Part shown: positions 1 to 6,426 of the stretch, piece after piece
How positions within the stretch are numbered: the stretch's first letter is position 1
Layout of the letters: each line of letters starts with the position of its first letter
Source: Tannerella sp.
GTDB taxonomy: Bacteria; Bacteroidota; Bacteroidia; Bacteroidales; Tannerellaceae
Length of the DNA: 7,419 nucleotides
Reading direction: 5' to 3'
Assembly: GCA_031283915.1 (NCBI GenBank)
Contig: JAITAY010000254.1
Span: 1-7,419 of the forward strand
Program-made: the position numbers and the translations under genes
The notes under the pieces: model-generated
Seen by the model: only the letters and a program-made list of their open reading frames with translations
Databases searched by the model: none
Told to the model about the DNA's origin: nothing

Positions 1-11
1 TTTTTCGCCAT
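1..11 (-). CDS. Possible 5' end of a divergent gene (truncated by window edge)
   Basis: On the minus strand an ATG at 11-9 is followed by GCG AAA AA, giving Met-Ala-Lys and then the window edge. A perfect AGGAGG (21-16) lies four bases upstream. Only three codons are visible, so neither the product nor coding status can be established. Shine-Dalgarno sites are uncommon in Bacteroidetes, so this match could be a real strong start or an accident of the palindrome that covers it. Confidence 0.22.
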
Positions 12-77
12 ACTTCCTCCTGAAAATGCTTACATACCTCGGTATGCGCGCATTTTCAGTCGTTGTATGGCAAAAAA
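1..77. repeat. Long nested imperfect palindrome
   Basis: Three nested pairs of arms are visible. The outer arms 1-13 and 65-77 match at 12 of 13 positions. The middle arms 20-29 (CTGAAAATGC) and 50-59 match perfectly. The inner arms 33-38 (CATACC) and 41-46 match perfectly around a 2-base loop. The outer left arm begins with a T-run and the outer right arm ends with an A-run, the wrong order for an intrinsic terminator on either strand. The right arm overlaps the proposed -33 element of the downstream surface-protein promoter, and the left arm overlaps the possible minus-strand start codon. It could be an operator, an RNA structure controlling the divergent gene, or a dispersed palindromic repeat. 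Confidence 0.75.
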
Positions 78-94
78 CATCTCCCGTAAATTTG
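63..94 (+). promoter_or_regulatory. Bacteroidetes-type promoter for the surface-protein gene
   Basis: A perfect -7 element TAAATTTG (consensus TAnnTTTG) lies at 87-94, with TTG at 63-65 as the -33 element, 21 bases upstream. Transcription would start near base 101, giving an A/T-rich leader of about 65 bases before the ATG at 166. The -33 element sits in the right outer arm of the palindrome. Confidence 0.6.
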
Positions 95-165
95 GATGGT
101 TTATTTCCAGACAGCTCCTTAGCTCCAACTTAATTGATTTCTGAGAATTAATAAATTAGATAAAT

Positions 166-387
166 ATGAAAGATGAAATTCAAATGATAAAAAGCGTTTC
201 ACAAACATGGAAACGCATGTGGGAGAACCTGCGGTACGGCCGCTACGCACGGCCGGATCTCGTCGCAAGGACGGCTGTTACCCCCCTCCCCTCCTTAACT
301 TTTTGTAATACTTGGAGCGCACGGCGATATGTCGTCGCAATCACGGCTGCCTTCCTTTGGACGGCAGGAAGCATGAATGTCCTGGCC
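166..387 (+). other. Extended signal peptide of the surface protein
   Basis: Residues 1-52 are polar and basic, SARRYVVAITAAFLWTAG supplies the positively charged flank and hydrophobic core, and VLA/DG gives a plausible signal peptidase I site after residue 74. Typical signal peptides have N-regions of 1-10 residues; this one is about 53 from the first ATG, and still about 35 from M18 (217). Confidence 0.6.
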
Positions 388-3300
388 GACGGGACAATCA
401 ATATCAACAACGGCACAGGCGACGGCACAGGCTGGACTTTCAGCGGCTCCACGCTCACTGTCACCGCCAACGGTACGTACACCATTGAGGGCAACGAGCA
501 AACAGGCAACCGCATTAGTGTAAACAGCAATCTGACGGATGTGAATATCACGCTACGAAACGTGAATATAAACTCCACGACGGCTTTTTACACAGGTAAC
601 AGTTCAACGGTCAACCTGACGTTGCGAGGAACCAATACGCTACGAAGCAGCAGCAGCAACAGCGCCGGTGTACGGGTATCTTCATCCACACTGGTGATTA
701 CCGCAGCATCAGACGGCTCCCTGAATGCTTATGGCAGCTCGGGAGGCGCAGGCATCGGAGGAGATCATCGTGAGAATGGCGGTACGATTATCATTAACGG
801 CGGTACGATTACCGCAGAGGGAAATTACACAAGCAACGGGGCAGCCGCCGGCATCGGCTCCGGCGGCAGTGGCTATTCTGATCACTACAACGGAGGCAAC
901 ATCACTATCAACGGCGGTACGGTCACGGCTACCTGCCACACCGGTAACGGTCTGGGTAACGCAGGAATCGGAGGAGGAGACAACGGAGGCAACATCACCA
1001 TCAACGGCGGTACGGTCACGGCTACCGGCAGCGCAGGCAGCGCAGGAATCGGAGGCAGCCTGAAAGGTCATGGCTGCACGATCACCATCAACGGCGGCAC
1101 AGTCACGGCTACCGGCAGTAATGACGGCGCCGGAATCGGCGCCGGAAACCCCGGTGAACCTTACGATTACCTTGGCGGAGAAGGCGGCACGATCACCATC
1201 AACGGCGGTACGGTCACGGCTACCAGCGGCTTTTATGGCTCGGCAATCGGCGGAAGCGGTACCAAGGCTAATACCGGCTCCCTGACCATCAACGGCGGCA
1301 GCTTGAAGATGAACAATCATAAAGGCGTCGCGCCGAAAAACAGCGCCAACCAGCCCATTTACCTCAACACCCTGACGCTGGGCAGCCCGCACGTGGGCAA
1401 CAACGTGGCAATTACGGAAGGCCGCATCAACGGCGTGGCCTGTACGCAGAATGGAAGCGGCGGCTACGGCATCAAGGACGTAAAAACAACGGACAACGGC
1501 AAGGTGTACTTTTATCTGACCCAGACGTCTGCCAGCGAGCAGACAGAGCTTAAGGCCAACAGCAAAACGTATATCAACAGCTACACGCGAGCTAACGACC
1601 ATACCAACGCCGCCACGCTGTTGATTCAGTACGACATCTCATTAAGCCAGACGGGAACGTATACCTTCCCCGCTGCCACTTACGGCTACTCCGCACAAAC
1701 GGCGAAAAGCGTCACGGTAACCAATACGGGCTATAACGCCGCGGGAGCGCTGGACGTAACGTTAAGCGGCGCCCATGCCGGCAATTTCACCCTGTCCACA
1801 CCGTCGCTAAGCATAACGGCCTCCAACGGTACGGGCAGCTTTACGATTGTGCCGAAGGCAGGGCTTACGACCGGAACTTACACGGCGACGGTAACGGTCG
1901 CAGGCAGCAACGACATCAGCAAGTCGTTTAATGTAAGCTTCACGGTGAACAGGGTTACGCCGACGGCCGCGCATCTGGATTACGACCTGACCGGCGTCAC
2001 CTACGACGGTACGCCGCACGCCGTCGCCGTCGTACCGAAAGCGGCCTTTGCCGGCGAGCTGGGCGTCATCACGGTGAAGTACAACGGCAGTACAACCCCG
2101 CCGCCCACCGCCGCAGGCGCTTATAACGTCACGGCCGACATCGCCGCCGGCACGAATTACAACGCCGTCACAGGCCTCGCGCTCGGCACTTTCGACATCG
2201 CCAAAGCCAACCCGACGACGGCGCTCTTAGACATTGACCTGACCGCCGTCACCTACGACGGCCTGCCGCACGCCGTCGCCGTCGCACCGAAAGCGGCCTT
2301 TGCCGGCGACCTGGGCGCCATCTCGGTGAAGTACAACGGCAGCACGACGGTTCCCTCCGCCGCAGGTTCGTACACTGTGACGGCCGACATTGCCGCCGGC
2401 ACGAATTACAGCGCCGTCAACGGTCTTCTGCTGGGCGTGTTTGCCATCGCCAACGTTACGCCGACTGCTGCGCATCTTGACTTCGACCTGACCGCCGTCA
2501 CCTACGACGGCCTGCCGCACGCCGTCGCCGTCGCACCGAAAGCGGCCTTTGCCGGCGACCTGGGCGAGATCACGGTGAAGTACGCCGGCACGGGCGGTAC
2601 GGTCTATGCCGAAACCGACGAGGCACCCACCGGTGCAGGCTCGTATACGGTCACGGTGGACATCACTGCGGGCACGACGTTCGCCGCCATCGCCGGCCTG
2701 CCGCTGGGCGTGTTCACCATCGAAAAGGCCGCGCCGACGGTGGACGATCTGGCGTTCAATCTCGACAAGATCGTCTACTCAAACAGGCCGCAGGGCATCG
2801 ACGAAGTATTGCTGAAAGACGAATCATTAGACGGCCTGGGCAAGGTGACGGTGAAATACGACGGCTTTGCGCGCCTGCCGGACGCGCCGGGCACGTACGA
2901 GGTCACGATAGACATTGCCGAAGGGGCGAACTTCAAAGCGGTGACAGGCCTTGTGCTGGGGACGTTCACCATCACCAGGCCGCCGGTCATAGACCCGCTG
3001 ACCCGCCGGGTGACGCTGCCGTCCGTCCCCGGAGCGACGACCGAACCGCCGTCCGGCCTCTACACCCAGCCCAGCGGCAACAACTTCACGTTCACGCTCC
3101 GCCCGTCGGCCTCGCTGGCCGGCCATGAACCCGTGGTGACTACCGGCCGCGAGACCGACGCCCTGGGTGGTGTGACCTGCACGCCCAACGGCGACGGTAG
3201 CTATACGGTACTCGTTCGAGAGGTTCGTCAGCATCTCACGCTCGAGATCTCCTTTGTCTCCTCCGGCGCCAACGCCGCGATGGATCTGCCCGCTGCCGAC

Positions 3301-3492
3301 GTATGGGCTTTCGGTAACCGGCTGTACATCGCCGCTTCCCGCTCCGGACAGGCATACGTCTACACCCTCGCGGGCACCCTCATGAAGACGCTCTCCGTCA
3401 CGGCCGGCCAGACGACGGTCGACACCCTGCCGGCAGGCATCTACATCATCGCACAGAACGGAAAAAAACACAAAATAGTGGTTAATGATTAA
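166..3492 (+). CDS. Modular secreted surface protein: beta-helix repeats, four MBG-type domains, T9SS-like C-terminal tail
   Basis: This 1108-residue protein is probably exported and displayed on the cell surface; no catalytic motif is visible, so adhesion or glycan binding is the likely role. Domains in order: a signal peptide with a hydrophobic core at about 55-69 and a likely cut after VLA (residue 74); a Gly/Thr-rich beta-helix with six units resembling GGTITINGGTVTATG (205-383), like the Cthe_2159-type carbohydrate-binding family; a small beta domain (about 411-485); an Ig-like domain (about 490-597); four MBG-type repeats of 83-90 residues (598-937); a beta domain starting RRVTLPSVPGATT (about 947-1033); and a tail (1042-1108) containing VYTLAGTLMK, LPAGIYII and KIVV, as in type IX secretion sorting domains. 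The start at 166 follows a good promoter. M7 and M18 are alternatives, and no ATG lies closer to the hydrophobic core. The N-region before the core is about 53 residues, unusually long. The gene stands alone, between its promoter and a strong terminator. Confidence 0.9.
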   Translation: MKDEIQMIKSVSQTWKRMWENLRYGRYARPDLVARTAVTPLPSLTFCNTWSARRYVVAITAAFLWTAGSMNVLADGTININNGTGDGTGWTFSGSTLTVTANGTYTIEGNEQTGNRISVNSNLTDVNITLRNVNINSTTAFYTGNSSTVNLTLRGTNTLRSSSSNSAGVRVSSSTLVITAASDGSLNAYGSSGGAGIGGDHRENGGTIIINGGTITAEGNYTSNGAAAGIGSGGSGYSDHYNGGNITINGGTVTATCHTGNGLGNAGIGGGDNGGNITINGGTVTATGSAGSAGIGGSLKGHGCTITINGGTVTATGSNDGAGIGAGNPGEPYDYLGGEGGTITINGGTVTATSGFYGSAIGGSGTKANTGSLTINGGSLKMNNHKGVAPKNSANQPIYLNTLTLGSPHVGNNVAITEGRINGVACTQNGSGGYGIKDVKTTDNGKVYFYLTQTSASEQTELKANSKTYINSYTRANDHTNAATLLIQYDISLSQTGTYTFPAATYGYSAQTAKSVTVTNTGYNAAGALDVTLSGAHAGNFTLSTPSLSITASNGTGSFTIVPKAGLTTGTYTATVTVAGSNDISKSFNVSFTVNRVTPTAAHLDYDLTGVTYDGTPHAVAVVPKAAFAGELGVITVKYNGSTTPPPTAAGAYNVTADIAAGTNYNAVTGLALGTFDIAKANPTTALLDIDLTAVTYDGLPHAVAVAPKAAFAGDLGAISVKYNGSTTVPSAAGSYTVTADIAAGTNYSAVNGLLLGVFAIANVTPTAAHLDFDLTAVTYDGLPHAVAVAPKAAFAGDLGEITVKYAGTGGTVYAETDEAPTGAGSYTVTVDITAGTTFAAIAGLPLGVFTIEKAAPTVDDLAFNLDKIVYSNRPQGIDEVLLKDESLDGLGKVTVKYDGFARLPDAPGTYEVTIDIAEGANFKAVTGLVLGTFTITRPPVIDPLTRRVTLPSVPGATTEPPSGLYTQPSGNNFTFTLRPSASLAGHEPVVTTGRETDALGGVTCTPNGDGSYTVLVREVRQHLTLEISFVSSGANAAMDLPAADVWAFGNRLYIAASRSGQAYVYTLAGTLMKTLSVTAGQTTVDTLPAGIYIIAQNGKKHKIVVND
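778..1314 (+). repeat. Six beta-helix-coding repeats inside the surface-protein gene
   Basis: The units begin at residues 205, 243, 274, 303, 340 and 371 and encode variants of G-G-T-I-T-I-N-G-G-T-V-T-A-T-G, separated by variable glycine-rich turns that often contain GAGIGG. Similarity is also strong in the DNA: 33 bases at 994-1026 are identical to 1192-1224, with a one-mismatch copy at 901-933 and a two-mismatch copy at 1082-1114. The last unit is the most diverged, as expected for a capping turn. Confidence 0.85.
1957..2976 (+). repeat. Four MBG-type domain repeats inside the surface-protein gene
   Basis: The four units cover residues 598-680, 681-763, 764-853 and 854-937. Shared landmarks are a start like TPTAAHLDYDL, the VTYDGLPHAVAV strand, an AAFAG(D/E)LG turn, VKYNG, AGSYTVTADIAAGT and a closing LGTFDIA. 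The third unit has a short insertion (GGTVYAETDE). The fourth has diverged and lost the YDG motif (YSNRPQG). Bases 2236-2317 and 2485-2566 are identical over 82 bases; the matching stretch of unit 1 (1984-2065) differs at only a few positions. Confidence 0.85.
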
Positions 3493-3569
3493 TGGTTAGT
3501 AGAATAGCGGTGGTAGCTCTTTCCATCCTAACGCCGCTGGCCTGCCCATCAGCCCTCTACTAATTACCT

Positions 3570-3606
3570 AAAAAAGGGAGAATTGTGAAATTCGTCCCTT
3601 TTTTTT
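3570..3606 (+). terminator. Intrinsic terminator of the surface-protein gene
   Basis: AAAAAAGGGA (3570-3579) pairs with TCCCTTTTTT (3595-3604), and inside it GAATT (3580-3584) pairs with AATTC (3589-3593) around a GTGA loop, leaving one bulged G at 3594. The stem runs into eight T residues (3599-3606). The A-run on the left makes it potentially bidirectional. Confidence 0.88.
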
Positions 3607-3624
3607 CGTCGGTTAAAACCGACG
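3607..3624. repeat. Perfect short hairpin directly after the terminator
   Basis: CGTCGGTT (3607-3614) and AACCGACG (3617-3624) are perfect inverted arms separated by AA. It begins at the base following the terminator T-run. It may strengthen termination or be a protein-binding dyad; nothing else in the window matches it. Confidence 0.6.
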
Positions 3625-3683
3625 GCAGGTTCCATCATTTATCCTTCATCATTCATCCTTATTTGACGTTTCATCCGGGAATA

Positions 3684-3715
3684 TTTGCGCAGTATTTTGA
3701 TAAGCGCTACTTTTG
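3684..3715 (+). promoter_or_regulatory. Bacteroidetes-type promoter for the aminotransferase-permease unit
   Basis: TTTG (3684-3687) is followed after 20 bases by TACTTTTG (3708-3715), a full match to the TTTG / TAnnTTTG pattern. The expected start of transcription is near 3722, leaving a leader of about 28 bases before the ATG at 3750. This position supports the 3750 start over the in-frame GTG at 3585. Confidence 0.72.
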
Positions 3716-3749
3716 TGCCGTTTTGTCAACATATTTAGAACTGTATAGA

Positions 3750-4949
3750 ATGCCAACTATTTCAAAACGGGGAATCAACATGCCTGCTTCCCCTATCCGT
3801 AAACTTGTGCCGCTGGCCAATCAGGCGAAAGCCAAAGGAATCAAAGTCTATCACCTGAACATCGGGCAACCGGATTTGCCGACGCCGGAAGTCGGACTGG
3901 AAGCGGTACGCCGCATCGACCGGGCGGTGCTGGAATATTCGCCCAGCGAGGGGATTCTCTCGTTCCGCGAAAAGCTGGTGAAGTATTACCACAAGTTTAA
4001 GATCAATGTCGATCTGGACGACATCATCATCACCACCGGCGGCTCGGAAGCCGTCTCCTTTTCCTTCATGGCCTGCCTCGACCCGGGCGACGAGATCATC
4101 ATCCCCGAACCGGCTTATGCCAACTATATGGCCTTTGCCATCTCTGCCGGCGCCGAAATCAAGACCATCCCCTCCTCCATCAACAACGGCTTCAAGCTGC
4201 CTTCGATGGATGAGTTTGAAACGCTGATTACGGAGCGTACGAAAGGCATCATGATCTGCAACCCGAACAATCCGACCGGCTATCTGTATACGCAGAAGGA
4301 AATGAACCAACTGCGCGACATTGTGAAGAAATATGACCTGTTCCTCTTTTCGGACGAGGTCTATCGCGAATTTTGCTACACGGGCGCCCCCTACATCTCC
4401 GCCTTCCACCTGGAAGGCATCGAGAACAATGTCGTGCTGGTCGATTCCGTCTCCAAGCGTTACAGCGAATGCGGTATCCGCATCGGCGCGCTGATTACCA
4501 AGAACAGCCAGGTCAAGGACAACGTGATGAAGTGGTGCCAGGCGCGACTCAGTCCGCCCCTGCTCGGGCAGTTCGTCGCCGAGGCGTCGCTCGACACGCC
4601 GGAGGAATACATGCTCTCGGTGTACAATGAATACTTGGAGCGGCGCAACTTTCTGGTCGATGGCGTGAACCGCATCGACGGATGCTATTCGCCCATCCCG
4701 ATGGGCGCTTTCTACACGGTCGTCAAGCTGCCGGTGGACGATGCGGACGAGTTCTGCGCCTGGTGTCTGCGCGATTTCAACTACCAGGGACAGACCATCA
4801 TGATGGCGCCGGCTTCCGGTTTCTACACCTCGCCCGGCTGCGGGAAAAATGAAGTGCGACTGGCCTACGTCCTCAAAAAGGAAGACCTGGCCATGGCGCT
4901 GATCATCCTCGAAAAAGCGCTGGAAGCCTATCCCGGACGTACCCGATAA
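3750..4949 (+). CDS. PLP-dependent class I/II aminotransferase (aspartate aminotransferase-like)
   Basis: This cytoplasmic enzyme would move an amino group between an amino acid and a 2-oxo acid using pyridoxal phosphate; the exact substrate cannot be read from sequence. It is 399 residues from the ATG at 3750, the usual length for fold-type I aminotransferases. Visible family features: the N-terminal substrate loop YHLNIGQPDLPTP (34-46), the cofactor phosphate-binding TTGGSEA (95-101), NPNNPTG (171-177), the cofactor-ring Asp in FSDEVY (D202, with Y205), the Schiff-base lysine in SVSKRYSECGIRIG (K236), and the carboxylate-binding Arg in NEVRLAY (R370). The reading frame is open back to a GTG at 3585, but that codon lies inside the terminator loop and the extra 55 residues resemble translated intergenic sequence. 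A second Met at 3780 is possible, but MPTISKRGINMPASPIRKL looks like the normal family N-terminus. The permease gene follows after 24 bases, suggesting co-transcription. Confidence 0.95.
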   Translation: MPTISKRGINMPASPIRKLVPLANQAKAKGIKVYHLNIGQPDLPTPEVGLEAVRRIDRAVLEYSPSEGILSFREKLVKYYHKFKINVDLDDIIITTGGSEAVSFSFMACLDPGDEIIIPEPAYANYMAFAISAGAEIKTIPSSINNGFKLPSMDEFETLITERTKGIMICNPNNPTGYLYTQKEMNQLRDIVKKYDLFLFSDEVYREFCYTGAPYISAFHLEGIENNVVLVDSVSKRYSECGIRIGALITKNSQVKDNVMKWCQARLSPPLLGQFVAEASLDTPEEYMLSVYNEYLERRNFLVDGVNRIDGCYSPIPMGAFYTVVKLPVDDADEFCAWCLRDFNYQGQTIMMAPASGFYTSPGCGKNEVRLAYVLKKEDLAMALIILEKALEAYPGRTR

Positions 4950-4973
4950 GGGAATCACAAAATCACGGAATCA

Positions 4974-6227
4974 TTGAATCTGGAACTGTTCATAGCACGG
5001 AGGGTGCATTTCAGTAAGGCGGCGGGCGAGTCGCGGGCGACGCCCCCGGCCATACGGATTGCGATGGCGGGCATTGCACTGGGGTTGTGCATGATGCTCC
5101 TTTCCGTGGCCATTGTGGTGGGGTTCAAGAAGGAAGTCCGCAACAAGGTGATCGGTTTCGGTGCACACATCCGGATCTCCAATTTCGACAACAATACGTC
5201 CTACGAAACCATTCCGGTGATGGTCAGCGACACGCTGATGGACGAGCTGCGCGCCTGGCCGGGCGTGTGCCGCGTCGAGCGGTTTGCCACCACGCTGGGC
5301 ATGATCAAGACCGAAACGGAATGTCAGGGATTCGTGATGAAGGGAGTGGATGAGCATTTCGACGGGTCGTTCTTCCGCAAATACCTGACGGAAGGCGAAC
5401 TCTTCACGCTTGACCCGGACAAGGCTTCGGCGGACGTCCTGATTTCCCGTTACCTGGCCGACCGGTTGGGCCTGAAGTGCGGCGATGCGTTTGTGGCTTA
5501 TTTTGTGCAGGATGTCGAGCAGATGCGTGCACGCAGGCTGCACATCTGCGGGATTTACGACACGGGCTATCTGGAGTACGACAAACTCTATATCCTGGCC
5601 GACCTCCGGCAGATCATCCGCCTGAATGACTGGGAACCCGACGCCGTCAGCGGTCTGGAGCTGTTTATCGACGACTACAGCCGCCTCGACGACCTGTCCG
5701 AAGCGCTTTATTTCCACCTCTCCGACCGCCAAGACCGCCTGGGAAATATGTTTTACGTCCGTTCCATCAAAGAACTGAACCCGATGATCTTCAACTGGCT
5801 GGATGTACTGGACATCAACGTGGTGGTGATTCTGGCCTTGATGATAGCCGTTTCCGGGTTCACCATGATTTCGGGACTGCTGATCATCATCCTGGAACGG
5901 ACTCGCATGATCGGCATCCTCAAAGCCCTGGGACAGGAAGAACGGAGCCTCCGCAAGGTCTTTCTCTACATTGCTTCGTTCCTGATCGGCAAAGGCATGT
6001 TGTGGGGAAACGTGGCCGGACTGCTCATCTGTTTCATACAGTCCCGCTTCCACCCGGTTGCACTCGACCCCTCCAGCTACTACCTGGATACCGTGCCGAT
6101 CGACCTGAGCTTTACTTCCTGGCTGCTGATCAACCTGGGAACCGGCATCGTTTCCCTGCTGATGACGCTTGCCCCTTCCTGCCTGATCGCCAAAATACAC
6201 CCTGCACGCACCATTCACTTCGAATAA
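4974..6227 (+). CDS. FtsX/LolC-type ABC transporter permease
   Basis: This 417-residue inner-membrane protein resembles the LolC/LolE-MacB class of permeases. In characterised members it works with an ATPase to extract lipoproteins or move substrates toward the outer envelope, so envelope biogenesis is the likely role. The layout fits: N-terminal MNLELFIARR, membrane segment 1 at about 28-51, a periplasmic domain (about 55-275), then three C-terminal segments at about 281-305, 328-355 and 382-403. The cytoplasmic loop ILERTRMIGILKALG (306-320) is the family's best-known signature, and the protein ends in the usual HPARTIHFE style. The start is a TTG at 4974; an in-frame stop at 4947 (the aminotransferase stop) leaves no ATG upstream, and the next in-frame ATG is Met31, inside the first membrane segment. 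No partner ATPase is present in the window, so it is probably encoded elsewhere. The 24-base gap suggests an operon with the aminotransferase, though no functional link is evident. Confidence 0.92.
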   Translation: MNLELFIARRVHFSKAAGESRATPPAIRIAMAGIALGLCMMLLSVAIVVGFKKEVRNKVIGFGAHIRISNFDNNTSYETIPVMVSDTLMDELRAWPGVCRVERFATTLGMIKTETECQGFVMKGVDEHFDGSFFRKYLTEGELFTLDPDKASADVLISRYLADRLGLKCGDAFVAYFVQDVEQMRARRLHICGIYDTGYLEYDKLYILADLRQIIRLNDWEPDAVSGLELFIDDYSRLDDLSEALYFHLSDRQDRLGNMFYVRSIKELNPMIFNWLDVLDINVVVILALMIAVSGFTMISGLLIIILERTRMIGILKALGQEERSLRKVFLYIASFLIGKGMLWGNVAGLLICFIQSRFHPVALDPSSYYLDTVPIDLSFTSWLLINLGTGIVSLLMTLAPSCLIAKIHPARTIHFE

Positions 6228-6266
6228 AAAAAATAGTGATTAGTGATGACAACGCTTTTTTTTATT
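6223..6266 (+). terminator. Weak A/T-stem terminator candidate after the permease
   Basis: AATAAAAAAAA (6223-6233), overlapping the permease stop codon, is a perfect inverted copy of TTTTTTTTATT (6256-6266), with a 22-base loop. The stem holds only A-T pairs, so it would be a weak terminator, but no stronger one lies between the permease and the next promoter. Confidence 0.3.
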
Positions 6267-6345
6267 CCGTTCATCCCTCATCCTTAACCACTAATCACTA
6301 ACCACTAATCCCTAATCACTGCCCCCTAATCATTCATCATTATTT
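6228..6345. repeat. A/T-rich intergenic repeats (CACTAATC / TTCATC type)
   Basis: TAGTGATTAGTG (6234-6245) is a perfect inverted copy of CACTAATCACTA (6289-6300). From about 6285 to 6340 the sequence is a degenerate series of CTAATC and CACTAA words ending in ATTCATCATT. TTCATCCCTCATCCTTA (6270-6286) matches 15 of 17 bases at 3645-3661 in the other large intergenic gap. No gene is visible between 6228 and 6426. Confidence 0.6.
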
Positions 6346-6363
6346 TCGTAAGAAAATAAAGGC

Positions 6364-6371
6364 TATCTTTG
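6364..6371 (+). promoter_or_regulatory. Promoter -7 element for the HU-like gene
   Basis: TATCTTTG matches TAnnTTTG exactly. Transcription would start near 6378, with an A/T-rich leader of about 49 bases before the ATG at 6427. The -33 region is poor: TTTCG at 6344-6348 is the nearest candidate and is only 15 bases upstream. The early leader can form a 5-bp stem, ACCTG (6376-6380) with CAGGT (6392-6396). Confidence 0.6.
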
Positions 6372-6426
6372 CATGACCTGTTTATGTTGAGCAGGTGAAA
6401 TCATAAAATCATAATTTTAAAAAGAC

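Noticed and set aside
1..77. Intrinsic terminator of a gene left of the window
   Set aside because: The stem starts with T residues and ends with A residues, so neither strand gives a stem followed by a T-run.
709..1602. Long minus-strand open frame (297 codons)
   Set aside because: It lies wholly within the surface-protein gene and mirrors its GC-rich repeats; it has no promoter or recognisable domain.
3762..4958. Minus-strand open frame of 398 codons antisense to the aminotransferase
   Set aside because: The plus strand holds a complete, motif-bearing enzyme. The antisense frame has no family features and is a by-product of GC-rich codon use.
4971..6218. Minus-strand open frame of 415 codons antisense to the permease
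   Set aside because: Its translation is Gln/His/Asp-rich without domains, and it matches the span of the real permease almost exactly, as expected of a shadow frame.
6002..6301. Plus-strand frame of 99 codons overlapping the permease end
   Set aside because: It overlaps the permease's last membrane segments in another frame and ends in low-complexity repeats; no features support it.
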